Source: Usnea hakonensis | Lineage: Eukaryota; Ascomycota; Lecanoromycetes; Lecanorales; Parmeliaceae | DNA: 64,000 bases | Reading direction: 5' to 3' | NCBI GenBank assembly: GCA_013423325.1 | Contig: BLJB01000202.1 | Span: 25,123 to 89,122 of the forward strand | Shown: positions 36,626-48,540 of the stretch, piece after piece | How the letters are laid out: every line of letters starts with the position of its first letter | Numbering within the stretch: position 1 is the stretch's first letter | Translations under genes and position numbers: made by a program | The notes under the pieces: model-generated | The model's input: the letters and a program-made list of their open reading frames with translations, nothing else | What the model was told of the DNA's origin: nothing | Database searches by the model: none

Positions 36626-39338
36626 TTAGACAGAAGAATCATGGCTATCGCTGTCACTCAAAAGACTACTACTGATGTTGGCTATGCGCTCAAAGTCCTC
36701 TGGCTCAGGTGTGGAAAAGTCTGGTTGTGCCTCTTTCTCTTTGGCGCTGCTATCCTTTTCACCTGCGACAGAAATCGATCCAGAGCTCCCACTCCATGGC
36801 GAATGCTCCGAAAACTTGACAAGAGGCTTAGGAGTGAGAGGAGATGTAACATGCTTCCGCGAGTGATCGTCGTCGTCTGTTGAGTCCCATTTTACCTCTT
36901 TGGCAAAGCCGCCAAAGGGCTTCGTTTGAGTGAAGTCTTCATTGAGACTGTCTTCACTAGAACAAGAGCGCAGAGTTGTCGCTTTGATTCCATGTATGGA
37001 CTCACTGTCGTCCGAGCTCGCGAATGGGTCGAACAAGGAGGCGGAGTCCGACTCCTCAGTAACGGAATCAACCACCCGTCGTGCAGTCGCAGTCTCAGAC
37101 ATCCTATTGGGTATGTGATTTGCTGTGGCTGTCCCTTCTGCTAAATCATCGCTTTCAGAATCGGTATCAAGGAGGAGGTTTTCGACGGACACAAGGCTTG
37201 TAGGAACTTCTGAGGGCACGCTTGGCTCAGGCAGCCGTGGTATCTTCTTTGACGACTTTTCTAAGAGTGTAGCTTCGCTCCGATGATGGCCTCGAGGAAC
37301 GGTTATAATGGCGTGACGACTAGCCAGGATTCTTGCTTCTGCGATTTTTGTTGATAGGCGTGTAGCGTCCCGTATTCTGGCGGTGATAAGTATTTTCACT
37401 GTCATAGCAGGGTCATCTGTCAATGCGTTGAGATTTCCGAGGAGCGCAAGCGTATTTTCTAATCCTTTAAGATTCGTCTCCTTCTGTAAAACGTCGATGT
37501 GGTCAATAAAAATCCAAACATGCTTCTCCTTCACTGATAGTCTGAGAATGTCCAAAAAGAGTGTCCAAAGTCTTTCTACATCATTTCTCGCATCTTGAAA
37601 ACGCTCCTGGGTGAGCTCCAGCGTCCGCACTGCCAGTTGCTCACGGTGGAGTGAGAGACATTTAGAGATTAAAGATTGAATCAGAATGGCGGCCGTTGAG
37701 AACACATTCCCGTTTGAGTGTCCTTGACAGAAGTGTGCCAATGTCATGGAGTGCTCAAGTCGTGCACAATCATCTGCTAGGCGTTCCGAAAAGACAGAAG
37801 CCCAATCTAACTTGTGCCCCTGGTACGTGTCTATCCATAGAATCCCTGACCTCTCGGTCGACATCCAGCTTCTCATGCTGGGATGTCTCAACAAAGCCAC
37901 GCAGTGCTGCCAGTCATACGTAGTCAAAAGACGGCTGCCTGCTCTGATGTATTCTTCTCGGTGATCGAATCTCTGAAGCTGTGGAAAAGCCTTATTGCGA
38001 AATTCCAGCAAAGTGTGCGGACTTGAAACAAATTCCGCTAAGTACACTTGTGGTGTGGAGACTGGCAAAGTTAGTTGCGTATTCGAGTCCGTTGCATCCG
38101 GTCCTCCGGTATAGTCTGTCCTTCCATAACCTGCAGTCTGCTGCAACAATAACTCGTCGAATCTGTGTACCTACCTGGAGTCAAAGTTCTGGAGCAAAAC
38201 TTCTATTTCGTTCTTCATTTCCTCTTTGATCTCCATTTGAAGCTTTTTAGACGATGACTCTTGCTGCGACGAGTCCCTTTCCTCTTGCTGACATTCCAGC
38301 AGAGACCGAAGTAGATTCTGGTTGCAGATTGTAGCATGAAAATGGCTGGCACTGGCAAGTTCTTGGATTTTACGAATCTGGACGTCGATTTGAGAAACCA
38401 CCTTTTCGAATTTAGCTTCCCATGGAAAAGCGAAGGCCTCAATCACGCTAGCAATTTTGTTTTTAGCATAGCATCGAAGGGCTTTGCCCAGGAACTTGGA
38501 GAAACTCGCATAGAGCAAAGCCACGCCCCTAATGGAGTGAATAGAGTTAGCAGATGGGCCTGGGGACATTCCACGGTCCCATACTCTACCATCTTGTCCG
38601 TCGGGGCATAAGCGATCAATTGATTCACCATCCCCAGCTGCTCCCCAATAGAGATTAAGTGTGACTCAATGTTTTGCTTTAGCCTAGAGTGGTTATTGTT
38701 CGCGACAAAGAGAAGCTTCATGACGCCCCATGCTAGAGCAACATATTCCGGACACTGGTTCATGACGACATCCAGTAGTTTCGAGTACTCCAAGGCTACC
38801 ATAGAGAATCTTTCAAGTCCTTTGCAAAGCGTCCTTCGAGACCTCTGCTTCTCCAGAGCCTCCCTTGCCAGGGTATCAAGCTCTTCGACATCTGCTTGAA
38901 CTCGCCATAGTTCCCCCCAATTTTCGCTGCTTGCTTGCTTTTCGTACGCTTCAACTGTCTGGCGGACTTGATTCAGGGAGGCTTGCATAGGCTCCCTAGA
39001 GACAGAGTTAGCACAGAATCCGAGTTGATCTTAACGTCATTCGAGACTTGCTGGGAGATGAGGGCATGAGCCCACTGAGCCTTGAAAGTGTCGGCATTGG
39101 CATTGCTTTGGGATCTCGTGACTCTTCTCATTTGCGGCTCTGAATCCGCAACTGATGGGCTCACACTTGGTAGACTTTTTCTGTGCAAGAATTCCTGGCC
39201 AGTCGACTTTCTTCTACTGCCAGCCTGGACAGCCGATTTTCCGAAAAACATTTTCGGGCGAGGTTTGGGCGGTCTTGGCGATAGTCGTTTTAACAACACT
39301 GCATCTTCTTCGACTCCTCTGTATACATCATTCGACAT
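36626..39338 (-). CDS. STAND-like protein with DUF7708-type N-terminus, degenerate NTPase core, frame interrupted
   Basis: Exons 39,036-39,338, 38,585-38,991 and the block 36,626-38,528 encode, in order: a basic disordered N-terminus (true ATG at 39,338, MSNDVYRGVEE); the fungal STAND N-terminal domain (LLDVVMNQCPEYVALAWGVM, KMVEGVALLYASFSKFLGKA); a coiled coil (KKLQMEIKEEMKNEIEVLLQ); a NACHT-like region with WIDTYQGHKLDW where Walker A should be, and HVWIFIDHIDVL as Walker B; and a Ser/Asp-rich tail. The Walker A lacks GxxxxGK[S/T]. In the third exon a TAG at 38,171-38,173 interrupts one continuous frame. I found no in-phase intron that removes it, although AG/GTAGGT there looks like a donor. 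Stopping there gives 355 aa; reading through would give about 870 aa. It is either a nonsense allele or has an intron I could not place. The gene is divergent from the AAA+ gene. Confidence 0.65.
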
Positions 39339-40114
39339 CTTGAAATCATTGAGATGTCGCAATCGAGCTCTCGAAAATATCAGTTCCCCCTGAATGGCAT
39401 GACGTCCGTGCGATTCGGGAGTCAGGAAATTTTAGTTGGGGTTTGAAGGGGGGGGGGAAGGACGGAGCCTTGTCGCATCCGCCCCGGGATCGTCGTACAG
39501 GCGCCACGTAATTGCTGTACCTGCTCTGCAATACTACCTCAGCCTACCTAGTGCTGACTGGAGTCATACTGTGGGAGGCTCATTTATCACCAGCTTCTGA
39601 AGCCCTGCATTGATGCCGTGTGCCGAGAGCGTAGAGATGGGGACCACTCCCTATTCTCATTCGAGACACGTCAACATATGTTGTAGGTACAGGTATATTG
39701 CGCACTTTGACCTCACGGTCAGCCGTCGAATGCATGCTCTCATGGCGGATAGATGCAAGGCTACCAAAATTTAGAAATGATGGTGTATGGTCCTGTTCTA
39801 GCCGGAGCAAGCCTAGATTTAATAGAAGGCTGCACTGTTAGGATACAACATAAACCTTCAACTTCCGATTTCTCTGTCCTCTTTCTATTCATATTCAGCC
39901 TTACACCTACAAACGCGCAAGAACAACAGTCAATGGTCTTCCTCTCCATAAAGTCTCACTCTGCTTGGGTATGCCGTCAATAAAGTGACCGTCGAAGCGA
40001 ATACGATTGTTCACTAATGGTTGTAGTAGCACAAAAGCAACAGAGAAACGTCCCACCGTCTCTCACACTCAGGCTATCCAAACTGTCCCTTTATCTACAC
40101 AGAACTAGGTACCC
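39339..40114. promoter_or_regulatory. shared divergent promoter region of the STAND-like and AAA+ genes
   Basis: The two genes start 776 bp apart and point away from each other, so this interval must contain both promoters. It includes a run of ten G near 39,447. No specific transcription-factor site is claimed; co-regulation is a possibility suggested only by geometry. Confidence 0.4.
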
Positions 40115-43031
40115 ATGATGACTTCCGTTACATCTGACGATTTATCGTCTGTCCGAAGCCCTACAGCTCAACGATCAAAAAGCGGCTCCAAAAGCACCAA
40201 CTCTCGCTATACTCAAGAAATACCAACAAGGGACGGCTACAATGACGTCAAAAGTGAGGATAATCCAGGAATCGTCCATCGGAGCGACCAACAAAGCCGC
40301 TCGGCTTATACTGAGGAACTGCAAAGAACCATTGATGCTCTTCGCGCTCAGCTAGGCGCCCATCGAGATCACGTCGCCCACCCAGGGAAGTCTGATTCCA
40401 GCAGTGAAGGAGATAGGCGCAACCAAGTTGCTCACAGTGGGGAAGATCGCGTACATTCGCGGCGGTTTCAAAATGGTGAGGAATTGGAAAGGGGATGGAA
40501 GAAGGAGATCAAACGTGGGAAACGGGTTAGCAATCGCAATGGCTTTTCGGATATTTACGATGAAAGTGAGAAGATAGAAGATATCCGCCGGAGGGAGCGC
40601 GAGATACGTAGTGGGGGTACCACGCCTTTACACCGATCTGTTCGGGCGACAATAACGCTGACTCTGATAGGCTACGTTCTCTCCATTTACGAAGAATATG
40701 ATGTCGACGGAAAGTTAGGGCATGTTCTTCTAGAAATTCACTCACCTCCGTTGCTTGACCTGCTGCGCCATGTCATTACGTTCTATCCAGGAGATGAATT
40801 CGACATTCTCACAGGCAAAGATTCAACTGAGGATACCGTGGTTTTCACGGAACCATACATGATCCTCTTTGCATATAGAGCTCAACTGCGCCAGAGTATA
40901 CAGGGCCAATTTTCTGAAGATGCAAAGCAGCATGTAAGAATGTTGCTGGACTTTCTGAAGACGGAGCGCCGTAAGTTATCACTCATCCGATGTGTATTAT
41001 ATCTGATAAGGATGTCTGTTCTTCGATATGACTCTGGAGGGCTATCCCGTGCCTTGACCTGCGGCTTGATGGAACAGTGCTGACCAGAAATCTCCGGTAG
41101 CTGTGACGGATGCGAGGTTGACCGAGATTGAAGAAGGACGCTGTAAGAAGATAGCCTACAATAAGCTTCACTTGCTATATACTCCAAATACCGCCGTCTA
41201 CGCTCGTAAAGGCGCGGAGGATCGTCAGATGGTGGTCTACTCCTGTTCGGCGACGAATTGGAATGCTAGCGGCTCGAACGCGACAATGATGCTGACGTGC
41301 TGGGAAGTAACATTTGAGGGAGGGGTCTTCAAGCGCGACTTCTCCGAATGGATTATAGAGCCTTATTCCGGCGAAAAGAACATTATAAACCTCGAGCTGG
41401 TGCCTGTGTAAGCTGTTCCACCTGTGCTCCATTCCACAGTCTGTACCACCGTTTGGTTTATGAGACGTATTGAGGGAGCGAACCAAGTCCTGCATTATTT
41501 CTCTCTTCTCGTTGTCGAATATTAATGCGGAAGTCTCTGATTACGGAAATCACTAGGAGGTACATGGAGAACGAGCAAGAGCTACATGACAAACTCGTTG
41601 CTCGTGGTCGCCGCTATTTCGAGCTCAATAAAGGAGCCTCGCTTCAGGACTATTATGGCAATGGATTTCCTCGAGTTTACAAGGATGTAAGCACTTCTCA
41701 AAGGTGCTGCTGGGAAAAGAAGATAGGCTGACGAGAAGGTTTAGGAACCTGTCCGAGTAGTCGTTGATGAGGGAACCTTCTGGCAAAAATACCCGCCAAG
41801 TGAGCACGGTTCTTCTCTGCCTGGTATGACAAGATGTTGAACTAATGGGTCTATCAGGTGTGAAAACCAACCGGGGTCCATTCCAAGACTACGGTTTCCC
41901 GAAGGGAGAAGAAGACCTTGTTGATCATGATGGCCAACCTTTAGAAGAGACGCTTCTGCGATGTTTCCCGGAGGTTGGCGTCTTCTCCTTGCGTGACAAG
42001 AAATGGGGTAAACGCTCCCTAGATACACTGCTGGGTTTGGCTGACAGTCATTTTAGCGTTAGTAAAGGTTGATGACCTCAAACTTGTTCGATTTCGCGAC
42101 AAAGCGTTCAAGAGATTAGTCATTAGGCAGGACTATAAGAGGATAATCAAGGCCATGGTGGAAGCTTATCGGCTGGAGAAACCGGGTTTCAGTGATATTG
42201 TAAGCGGGAAAGGGCGCGGCTTAACAGTCTTGCTCCATGGTCCGCCTGGTACAGGTAAAACGCTTACCGCTGGTAAGTCCAGCGGACATTTGCGTTTGCT
42301 CATCGATTATCAATGTCTGGCTGACCAGCGTCAGAATGTGTGGCAGAAAAACACAAGTGTCCTCTCTTCACAATTAGTTGTGGGGATCTAGGGACCGAGC
42401 CCGAGCAACTGGAGGTCAAGCTGAAGGAGGTCTTTGAGTATGCCGTCACGTGGAAAGCAATCCTCCTCCTTGACGAGGCCGATATCTTCTTGCAAGAACG
42501 GGACGTACACGACGTAAAGCGCAACGCCCTGGTAACAATCTTTCTCCGCGAGCTCGAGTATTTCGATGGCATCCTCTTCGTTCGTTCCCTCCCCATAGTC
42601 CCCTCCCCAACCATTCAAGAACTTTCTAACGGAATGAACAGCTGACGACTAACCGTCCTGGCGATATCGACGAAGCCTTCGTCTCACGTATCCACATCAC
42701 CCTCGGCCTCAACTCCTTAAATCGCGAAGAGCAGAGAAAGATCTGGACCATTTTCATCAAAGACTTGGATCTTTCAGACGCCGAAAAACGCGCCTTGCTC
42801 AACCACGTCACGGACCGCTTTGGTGCTGATAACCTGAACGGCAGGCAAATCAGAAATACTGTCAGAACCGCGCTGGCGCTAGCGCAACTAGGCCAGCAGC
42901 TTGTGACGGCTGAACACTTGGACCAGGTGGTTAGGATTGGAAGGGAGTATGCCGGCTATGTACATAGTCTTAACCGGATGGGTAACGAGGAGTATGCTGT
43001 CGCGCTGGGTAGGAGGGCACCTACGGCGTGA
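40115..43031 (+). CDS. fungal AAA+ ATPase with DUF7025-type N-terminal region
   Basis: Eight exons (40,115-40,970; 41,101-41,407; 41,557-41,686; 41,745-41,799; 41,858-42,007; 42,057-42,272; 42,335-42,579; 42,642-43,031) join in phase to 782 aa. Residues 1-~175 are disordered and charged. DUF7025-like blocks follow (LLRHVITFYPGDEFD, YNKLHLLYTPNTAVYARKG, WEVTFEGGVFKRDFSEWII), then RGRRYFEL. The AAA module shows VKVDDLKLVRFRDKAF, Walker A LLHGPPGTGKTLTAE, Walker B AILLLDEADIFLQER, sensor-1 LTTNRPGDIDEAFVSRIHI and a C-terminal helical lid. All catalytic motifs are present, so it should hydrolyse ATP. These proteins form large fungal families whose substrates are unknown. It lies divergent to the interrupted STAND-like gene and convergent with the peptidase gene. 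Confidence 0.9.
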
Positions 43032-43785
43032 ACAATTGACTCGTGGCGTTGGTCGAGTGCAGGGTCACTATCAATAATTTGCATACAGTTCTGGTGGTCA
43101 TTGTATAATACTGAAGGATAGAATGCTTTCTGCTTTTGGTCTTTGCCCGACTGCTAATGACACTGTTCATGAAAATGAATTGGCGAGGGAGTGGGCAGTA
43201 GAGTTGTGAAATTGCTTTGTAAGGCATAATACATGTTTCATCTCCGGGATGCTACACTAACACCTGTAATACAATTGAATTGCTTCTGTCGGCTATCTCC
43301 CATCACGCTGCTTATCGAGGAGCCACCATGACCTCGGAAGGGGTGCGGGTACTGTCTGTACCCGGCGCATAAGCCTTCTACCGATGAGACGGAACGGTGC
43401 TCTAGTAGTAGACGTGTGAGGGCAGAAGACAGCTTAACGAATGGGATGCTGCAAAATTGGACAAGTCGTCTACTGTTGTAGCTTTTGCTCACTCGCGCTA
43501 TTCTATGTCTTTTCACGGTAACACAGTGATGTTCAGAGGGTTTAGAGGGGTTTTTAACCAAATCGTATCGTCGGTTGTATTCAATGATGTTGATAAAAGC
43601 TCTCGGTCACGAAACCCCTTCCCGGTGGGGAATTTGGTGCACTTGTAGAAGACGTCTTCAATCACAATGTACAATCAGTCCTGCATATTCCGAAGAGACT
43701 ACTGCGTCTGCTCGCGGAAACAACAAGCAGTGCAAGTCTTTCGAGGTTGGAGCTCGATAAACAAGGAGGGGGGAAGGGGAGGATA
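43032..43785. other. intergenic between convergent genes
   Basis: This contains the 3' flanks of the AAA+ gene and the peptidase gene. No coding frame or RNA gene is supported. Confidence 0.4.
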
Positions 43786-44638
43786 CTAAGAGCGGTGCGA
43801 CATACTACTAGCATAATAGACATAGTTGTTTGGCATGTACCTCTGCCGATGCGCATTCAGTTCGAAACAGTCGTTGACGGTGTATACCTCGGAAGACACC
43901 AGCCTCTGGTTCGTCGCCTCGACCAAGTAGACGTGCACGAGCTCGTGTAGCATCCACGACCTCCTATTTCGCGCCAACGGGTAACCCAAGCCTCTGAACC
44001 GGTTCGTCGCTTGATCCACCGCAATGCACGGTTTTGCGGACTTTGGCTGCATCGGCTGATTGCTCTCAAACCAGGAGGGACAGAGGGCCACGATGTTGGT
44101 GCCGCCGATGAAGACGGCGATAGTTGTCTTGCCTCTGTCCTTGCAATCCCTTTTTGCAAAGGTTTGCACCCAGGGTGTCAGCCCAACGAGCGCCGGATCG
44201 GGCCGAAGAACTGGGGGATCGGATATGCACGCGATAATTGGGCTCGTTTTCTTGTGGAACCCGGGCTGGGCTAGGCCGGGAACTACGGGGGTACCGGACG
44301 CGATGTTGTTGAGAATCCTGGCGATAAATGGGGCGTTATTGACGTCTTTGAAGAAGGCATGGTAGGCGTCGCTCGTAGAGGTAGATATGACGTCGATGAG
44401 GGAGGGCTGCAGAAAGGCTCGCATGGATTCTAGCACGGCGACTATTTGCGATGCGTTGGAGCCGCAGCCTTGGATGGAGTAAGGGCCAATCGTCATAACG
44501 TCTGCGGACGCTAGGAGCGGTCAGCTACCTGGATGCGCGAAGAAAAGTTTGTATTGTACTTTGCCTTGACTCGATTGGTGGGGTGGCGCTGCAGAAGGAG
44601 GCAATAATTGTGGAAAAGAAGAGGTAGAGAAATTTCAT
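43786..44638 (-). CDS. secreted zincin metallopeptidase (HExxH, M35-like)
   Basis: Two exons (44,560-44,638 and 43,786-44,510) are joined by a 49-nt intron (GTACAA ... AGCTGACCGCTCCTAG) in phase, giving 267 aa. Exon 1 is essentially a signal peptide (MKFLYLFFSTIIASFCSA) plus a short TPPIESRQ propart. The longest single frame begins only at an internal ATG (44,496) and would miss the export signal. The active-site motif HELVHVYL (HExxH) lies near residue 220, followed by SSEVYTVNDCFELNAHRQ and NNYVYYAS, a C-terminal pattern seen in fungal deuterolysin/lysine-specific-type zincins where the downstream acid completes the zinc site. Five or more cysteines suggest disulfides. It probably digests extracellular protein; substrate specificity is not readable. 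Confidence 0.82.
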
Positions 44639-45960
44639 ATTGACTGTAATGACTGTAGCGCCCTATTTTGACAGAAAACATGTGCACTTGGCTCTTCGAC
44701 ACAGCGGAGAAAATCATGCAGTGAGTGTGGATATGAAGGATGCATTGGCTTCGATTTTCTCTCTTTGGATCAAGGTATGACATGCGATACAATGTGCAAG
44801 AGAATTAATCGCATGTCCACGCAGTAAAGTATGGTTCAGGTTCGCTTGTTGTCGGCTGCAGTGTCGTCGCCTCAACGGCCGTGCATACATTATGCATGAG
44901 CGCGTATATGCTTCCTATCAATGCCACTGGCAGCATACTTCATCTATTGCTTGGCATCAGTGCAGAAAACGAGAATCACGTTTATTACGGAACTCCGGGG
45001 CGATAAAGAGCAATAGGAAAAATGCATATTGGTGATCGTTACAGGCCGCTTAGAGTGTTCAGCGGTCTGGCTGGCCTTCAACTTACCTCAAAGCCACTCA
45101 AGGCTTTACCAAGCATGTTTGAAATTGTACCATCCTCACAATCACGATGCCTTGCGCTCAGCTTGTTGCCAATGCCCGTGAGGACATGAGCCTTTTGTTT
45201 CCAGGTTCACCGATTTGTGTGCTTCAATGGCTGACTCGACATGCCCTTTGCACAAGGTAAGCTGGGCACTTAAAGTTCTTTGGGGCTCACAATTTCAACT
45301 TGCCTCGGGACAGTCCCCCTCCCACAGTCCCCCTACGCTGAAAAAGATCTCTGATTGGCTAGATGAGTGACGCTATCGGTAGGGCTGAATACTAATGACA
45401 CTGTTCTACAAATGCAATCATTGCCATGTAGTGCACTATTTATTCTTGGCCTGTAGCCTCTATCCTTTCCGTATATTTAATGTAGCCGGGCAGAAGGTCG
45501 TGCCAGGCGAGAAAAGAGGCGGAGCCGAAAAAGGAGGTAGGTGGAAGGAGCCGAATAAGGCGGCGAGAAGGCCACTGGGGCTGGAAGTAGTCTTCATATA
45601 GAGCTACTTGGTGTACTGGCCTAGAGGGAGAAGCCTAAAATCATGATTGCCGAGGATATAGCGAGTTGCCTACTGAGAGGATCGCTTTGTTGAATCGTAT
45701 AGGGACTTCGGGGAGGAGTAAGTAACTGGTAGAGGAGCGAATCTGGTTTTGAGGCGATTTACTCCGTATGGCCTTGGGAATAAAGGCAATGGTATTTGCG
45801 GCTAACAGGGGTCTCGGTATGGGTGGACAGGCTAAGCGCAAGGCCCCACTGCAGCTTGGTGGGGCCTAAAGCTTAATGTATCTGTGGTGCGCGGAAGGCT
45901 TGTTTCAGTGTACGGGAGGTACGGGAGGATTCATTCAGGATTCATCTGAGAATATCTGCG
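44639..45960. other. intergenic, no gene supported
   Basis: No domain-bearing frame. A 9-bp perfect stem (AGGCCCCAC/GTGGGGCCT, 45,841-45,849 with 45,859-45,867) could form a hairpin in either strand. Confidence 0.4.
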
Positions 45961-45963
45961 CTG

Positions 45964-46064
45964 ACGAACTAGCGTCTTTTCACGACAAAGCCTTTGTGAA
46001 AGCCTTTTCTGCACAGCCAATTACATGCTCCATCACCACATGTGGAAACGGAATTACGTAATCC
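45964..46064 (+). repeat. dispersed degenerate repeat, copy A
   Basis: Shares the core GA[A/T]CTAGCG[T/C]CTTTT, then a variable stretch, then CCAAT, with copies at 46,781 and 47,510. Translated, the copies are also alike: ELASFHDKAFVKAF here, GLASFHEKAAAKAF and ELAPFDEQAVVRAY in the others, followed by PI. Probably debris of a small duplicated gene family or repeat. Confidence 0.5.
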
Positions 46065-46780
46065 AACAATGTATCGCACCATGTCTGGACAATAATCGAA
46101 AGAGATCACGAGTAGAAGAGACAAAGCAACTATTGTTCTGCTTCTTATGAGTAGGAAATGGAGCTGGTTCATGTCAGGTCGAATGATGCTTCTGGAACAG
46201 TGCTGATTGGATCGTTGGAGGGAGTTTGCATTGATTCAAAGAGCTATTACTACTCAAAAGTATTTTGAATTCTGAGCTGCTGCCGCAGTGAAAGACCAGC
46301 AAGAATTTAAAATGTTTGGGTCCGACAGCGAGGCCCTAAGACCAAAGAGGTTAGACAACGATGCTGCGCTATCGCTCTCGCAACTCGCAAGGCTATATAT
46401 CTGCCATAGCCCCGTGCGCCAGCCATTTCGGAGAGGGGCTCATCTCCCCATTTCGACAAGGCTGCAATCTCAGGAATTTGAAAACTTTCAACAAGGCGTA
46501 TCAAGGCTAAGCCTAGGCACACTCGGTCGATCAGTCACACTGCAAACCCATGGTTTATTCGGAAGGCTCGGCGATCAGAAAAGTGGTTAACCAGCTAGGT
46601 GTCATCTTGATCTTCAACCATGGAGCCAATCAGCGAAAAAATGGAGATGATCGGGCACGGTTTGGGCCGCAATCTGGGAATGCTCGCAGTCCGACCAATG
46701 CTGGAGGCCTCAAGGCTTAGCTACTTAACACCAAAGAGGTTAGAGAGGCGGAGGAATGGGGCCCCAGTCGCAACCTCCGT

Positions 46781-46870
46781 GATGGACTAGCGTCTTTTCA
46801 TGAGAAAGCAGCTGCAAAGGCTTTTCTAGCACGACCAATCGCACACCACTTGCCGGTCATGAGCAGAGAC
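46781..46870 (+). repeat. dispersed degenerate repeat, copy B
   Basis: Second diverged copy of the motif at 45,964, 817 bp further on. Upstream, an ACCAAAGAGGTTAGA word near 46,729 also occurs near 46,340, so more than one kind of local duplication is layered here. Confidence 0.45.
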
Positions 46871-47509
46871 CTGGCGATAACGTAACATTACGTATACAGA
46901 TTTGTGAGTACGCGCTTTTGTTTTTCTGGCTGCATCTACAGTCATACCCCCTTTCAATACCTTCATACCCAGATTATTTCACCTATATTCCAATGCGCCT
47001 CTTTCCCAGAATCCCTGGCCCATCGAACTCTGAGGTGCTGACCGTAGAGGAACTCCTCCCAAGCAATGATACAATCGAAGATCCCATTTACTAGACTTCA
47101 AAAGATTAGGCTTATATGTTTTAAGAAGGAAAAGTTTGCAGCTCTACAGCGGACTGCTTGGATCTGTAATCAATAAGTTGATAAATGTTGATTGTTAGCA
47201 ATTGCAAACACGAGGAATCTGCCAGGAAACCGACTTAGTGCAAATGATCTTGGTTTCAGCCCTGGTTGCGACTTGTGTTCGGCAACAATAATAGATGTCA
47301 TTTCGTATGGCACTGGGTTGTGTAACATGACTTGTAGGAGTGCGCAGGTAACCATCTACTCGCAAGGCGATGGAAACCCCACGGAAACCCCACCCTTGGA
47401 CGAGCCGAACACCCTAAGCTCTGCATGAAGATGGTAAAAGAGCTGCAGCTTTTTGACCATTTGTGGTAAAGCCTAGATTTGAGATCCACCATGCGCACAG
47501 CAGGCCTGG

Positions 47510-47610
47510 CGAACTAGCGCCTTTTGACGAGCAAGCAGTTGTAAGAGCCTACTTCGACAAGCCAATCATCTGCTCTTGCTTGTGGAATTGGGACGATTAT
47601 GTAATCCATA
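47510..47610 (+). repeat. dispersed degenerate repeat, copy C
   Basis: Third diverged copy, 729 bp after copy B. Like copy A, it is followed by a GTAATCCA word. An upstream frame at about 47,190-47,425 carries four cysteines (GCDLC ... LCNMTC) but lacks an ATG with a signal peptide, so no gene is called. Confidence 0.45.
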
Positions 47611-48540
47611 AAACATTCAGAGCGCCATTTACTCTTCAAAATTTAGGTACCGGACCAGCTGTTGGGAGATAGCACACAGCTATGAGCCCCTTTTGCATGT
47701 ACAATATCAGGAGCATAATTAAAATGCATAGTTTCATGACCATGGTGGAATACAATAAATACCAACATTTCGGGGGTGAGATTGCCCGATTGTCCATGGT
47801 GAATATCGTACTTTTGGGTAGTACTATTGGTTGATCTGAGTCCAATCAATAATACATCGGCTTGGTAAGGCTTTCCGTAGACACAGTGTCCTCAGGTGCT
47901 TCAAATTAAGTGCTTGGCGTTTCCTTGCAGAAGCTTTCGCTATTACAGTGTTCCTTGTACAAACTTATCCCTTGCTTACTTGTCTCGTTCTGTACATCCA
48001 CGCCAATCTCATATCTGTGCCGATACTGGTGTCAAAATCATGCGCATTTGAGCAACCGCGTGGGGCCGTCCTAGGCTATGAGAGACGGCAGTGTTTTACA
48101 GTTTTCTTTACGTACGATATGGTTGTAGTACTCTATCAGCAATCATTGGGGAAATTCGCTCACGACACTCGGAGTGCTGCTAGCAATACTCTGGGAAATT
48201 GTAGCCGCACTCTAGTACTCGCTGCTTATCCTGCTCGAGACTTTTAAATTATTGCGCCGCCGTGAGGATTATGCGCTGTCAAAGGCGCCAATTTGTTACA
48301 GAAAGCAAAGACGGAGCCCCGTTACCCGTTAGTCCTGGAAGGACCATATTTGTAGACCCAATCACAATCACAAGGAACAGAGCAAGAGCGAATAGGTCAT
48401 CCAAAGTTGCCAAACGTGTTCCAGTAAGCCATGAGCATGTGGCTTTCAGCATACAGAGCCGCCGTGGTGGGAAGGGCTTGGTAAGCGTTGCCATGCCGCA
48501 GAAGGCTTGAGCATTGAGGTTCAATTCAAGCTCTATATGT
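47611..48540. other. intergenic, no gene supported
   Basis: 3' flank of the SNF2 gene; only short overlapping frames. Confidence 0.4.

Noticed and set aside
46288..46590. Plus-strand frame of 100 codons
   Set aside because: Starts with GTG, has no domain, and lies among decayed repeats.
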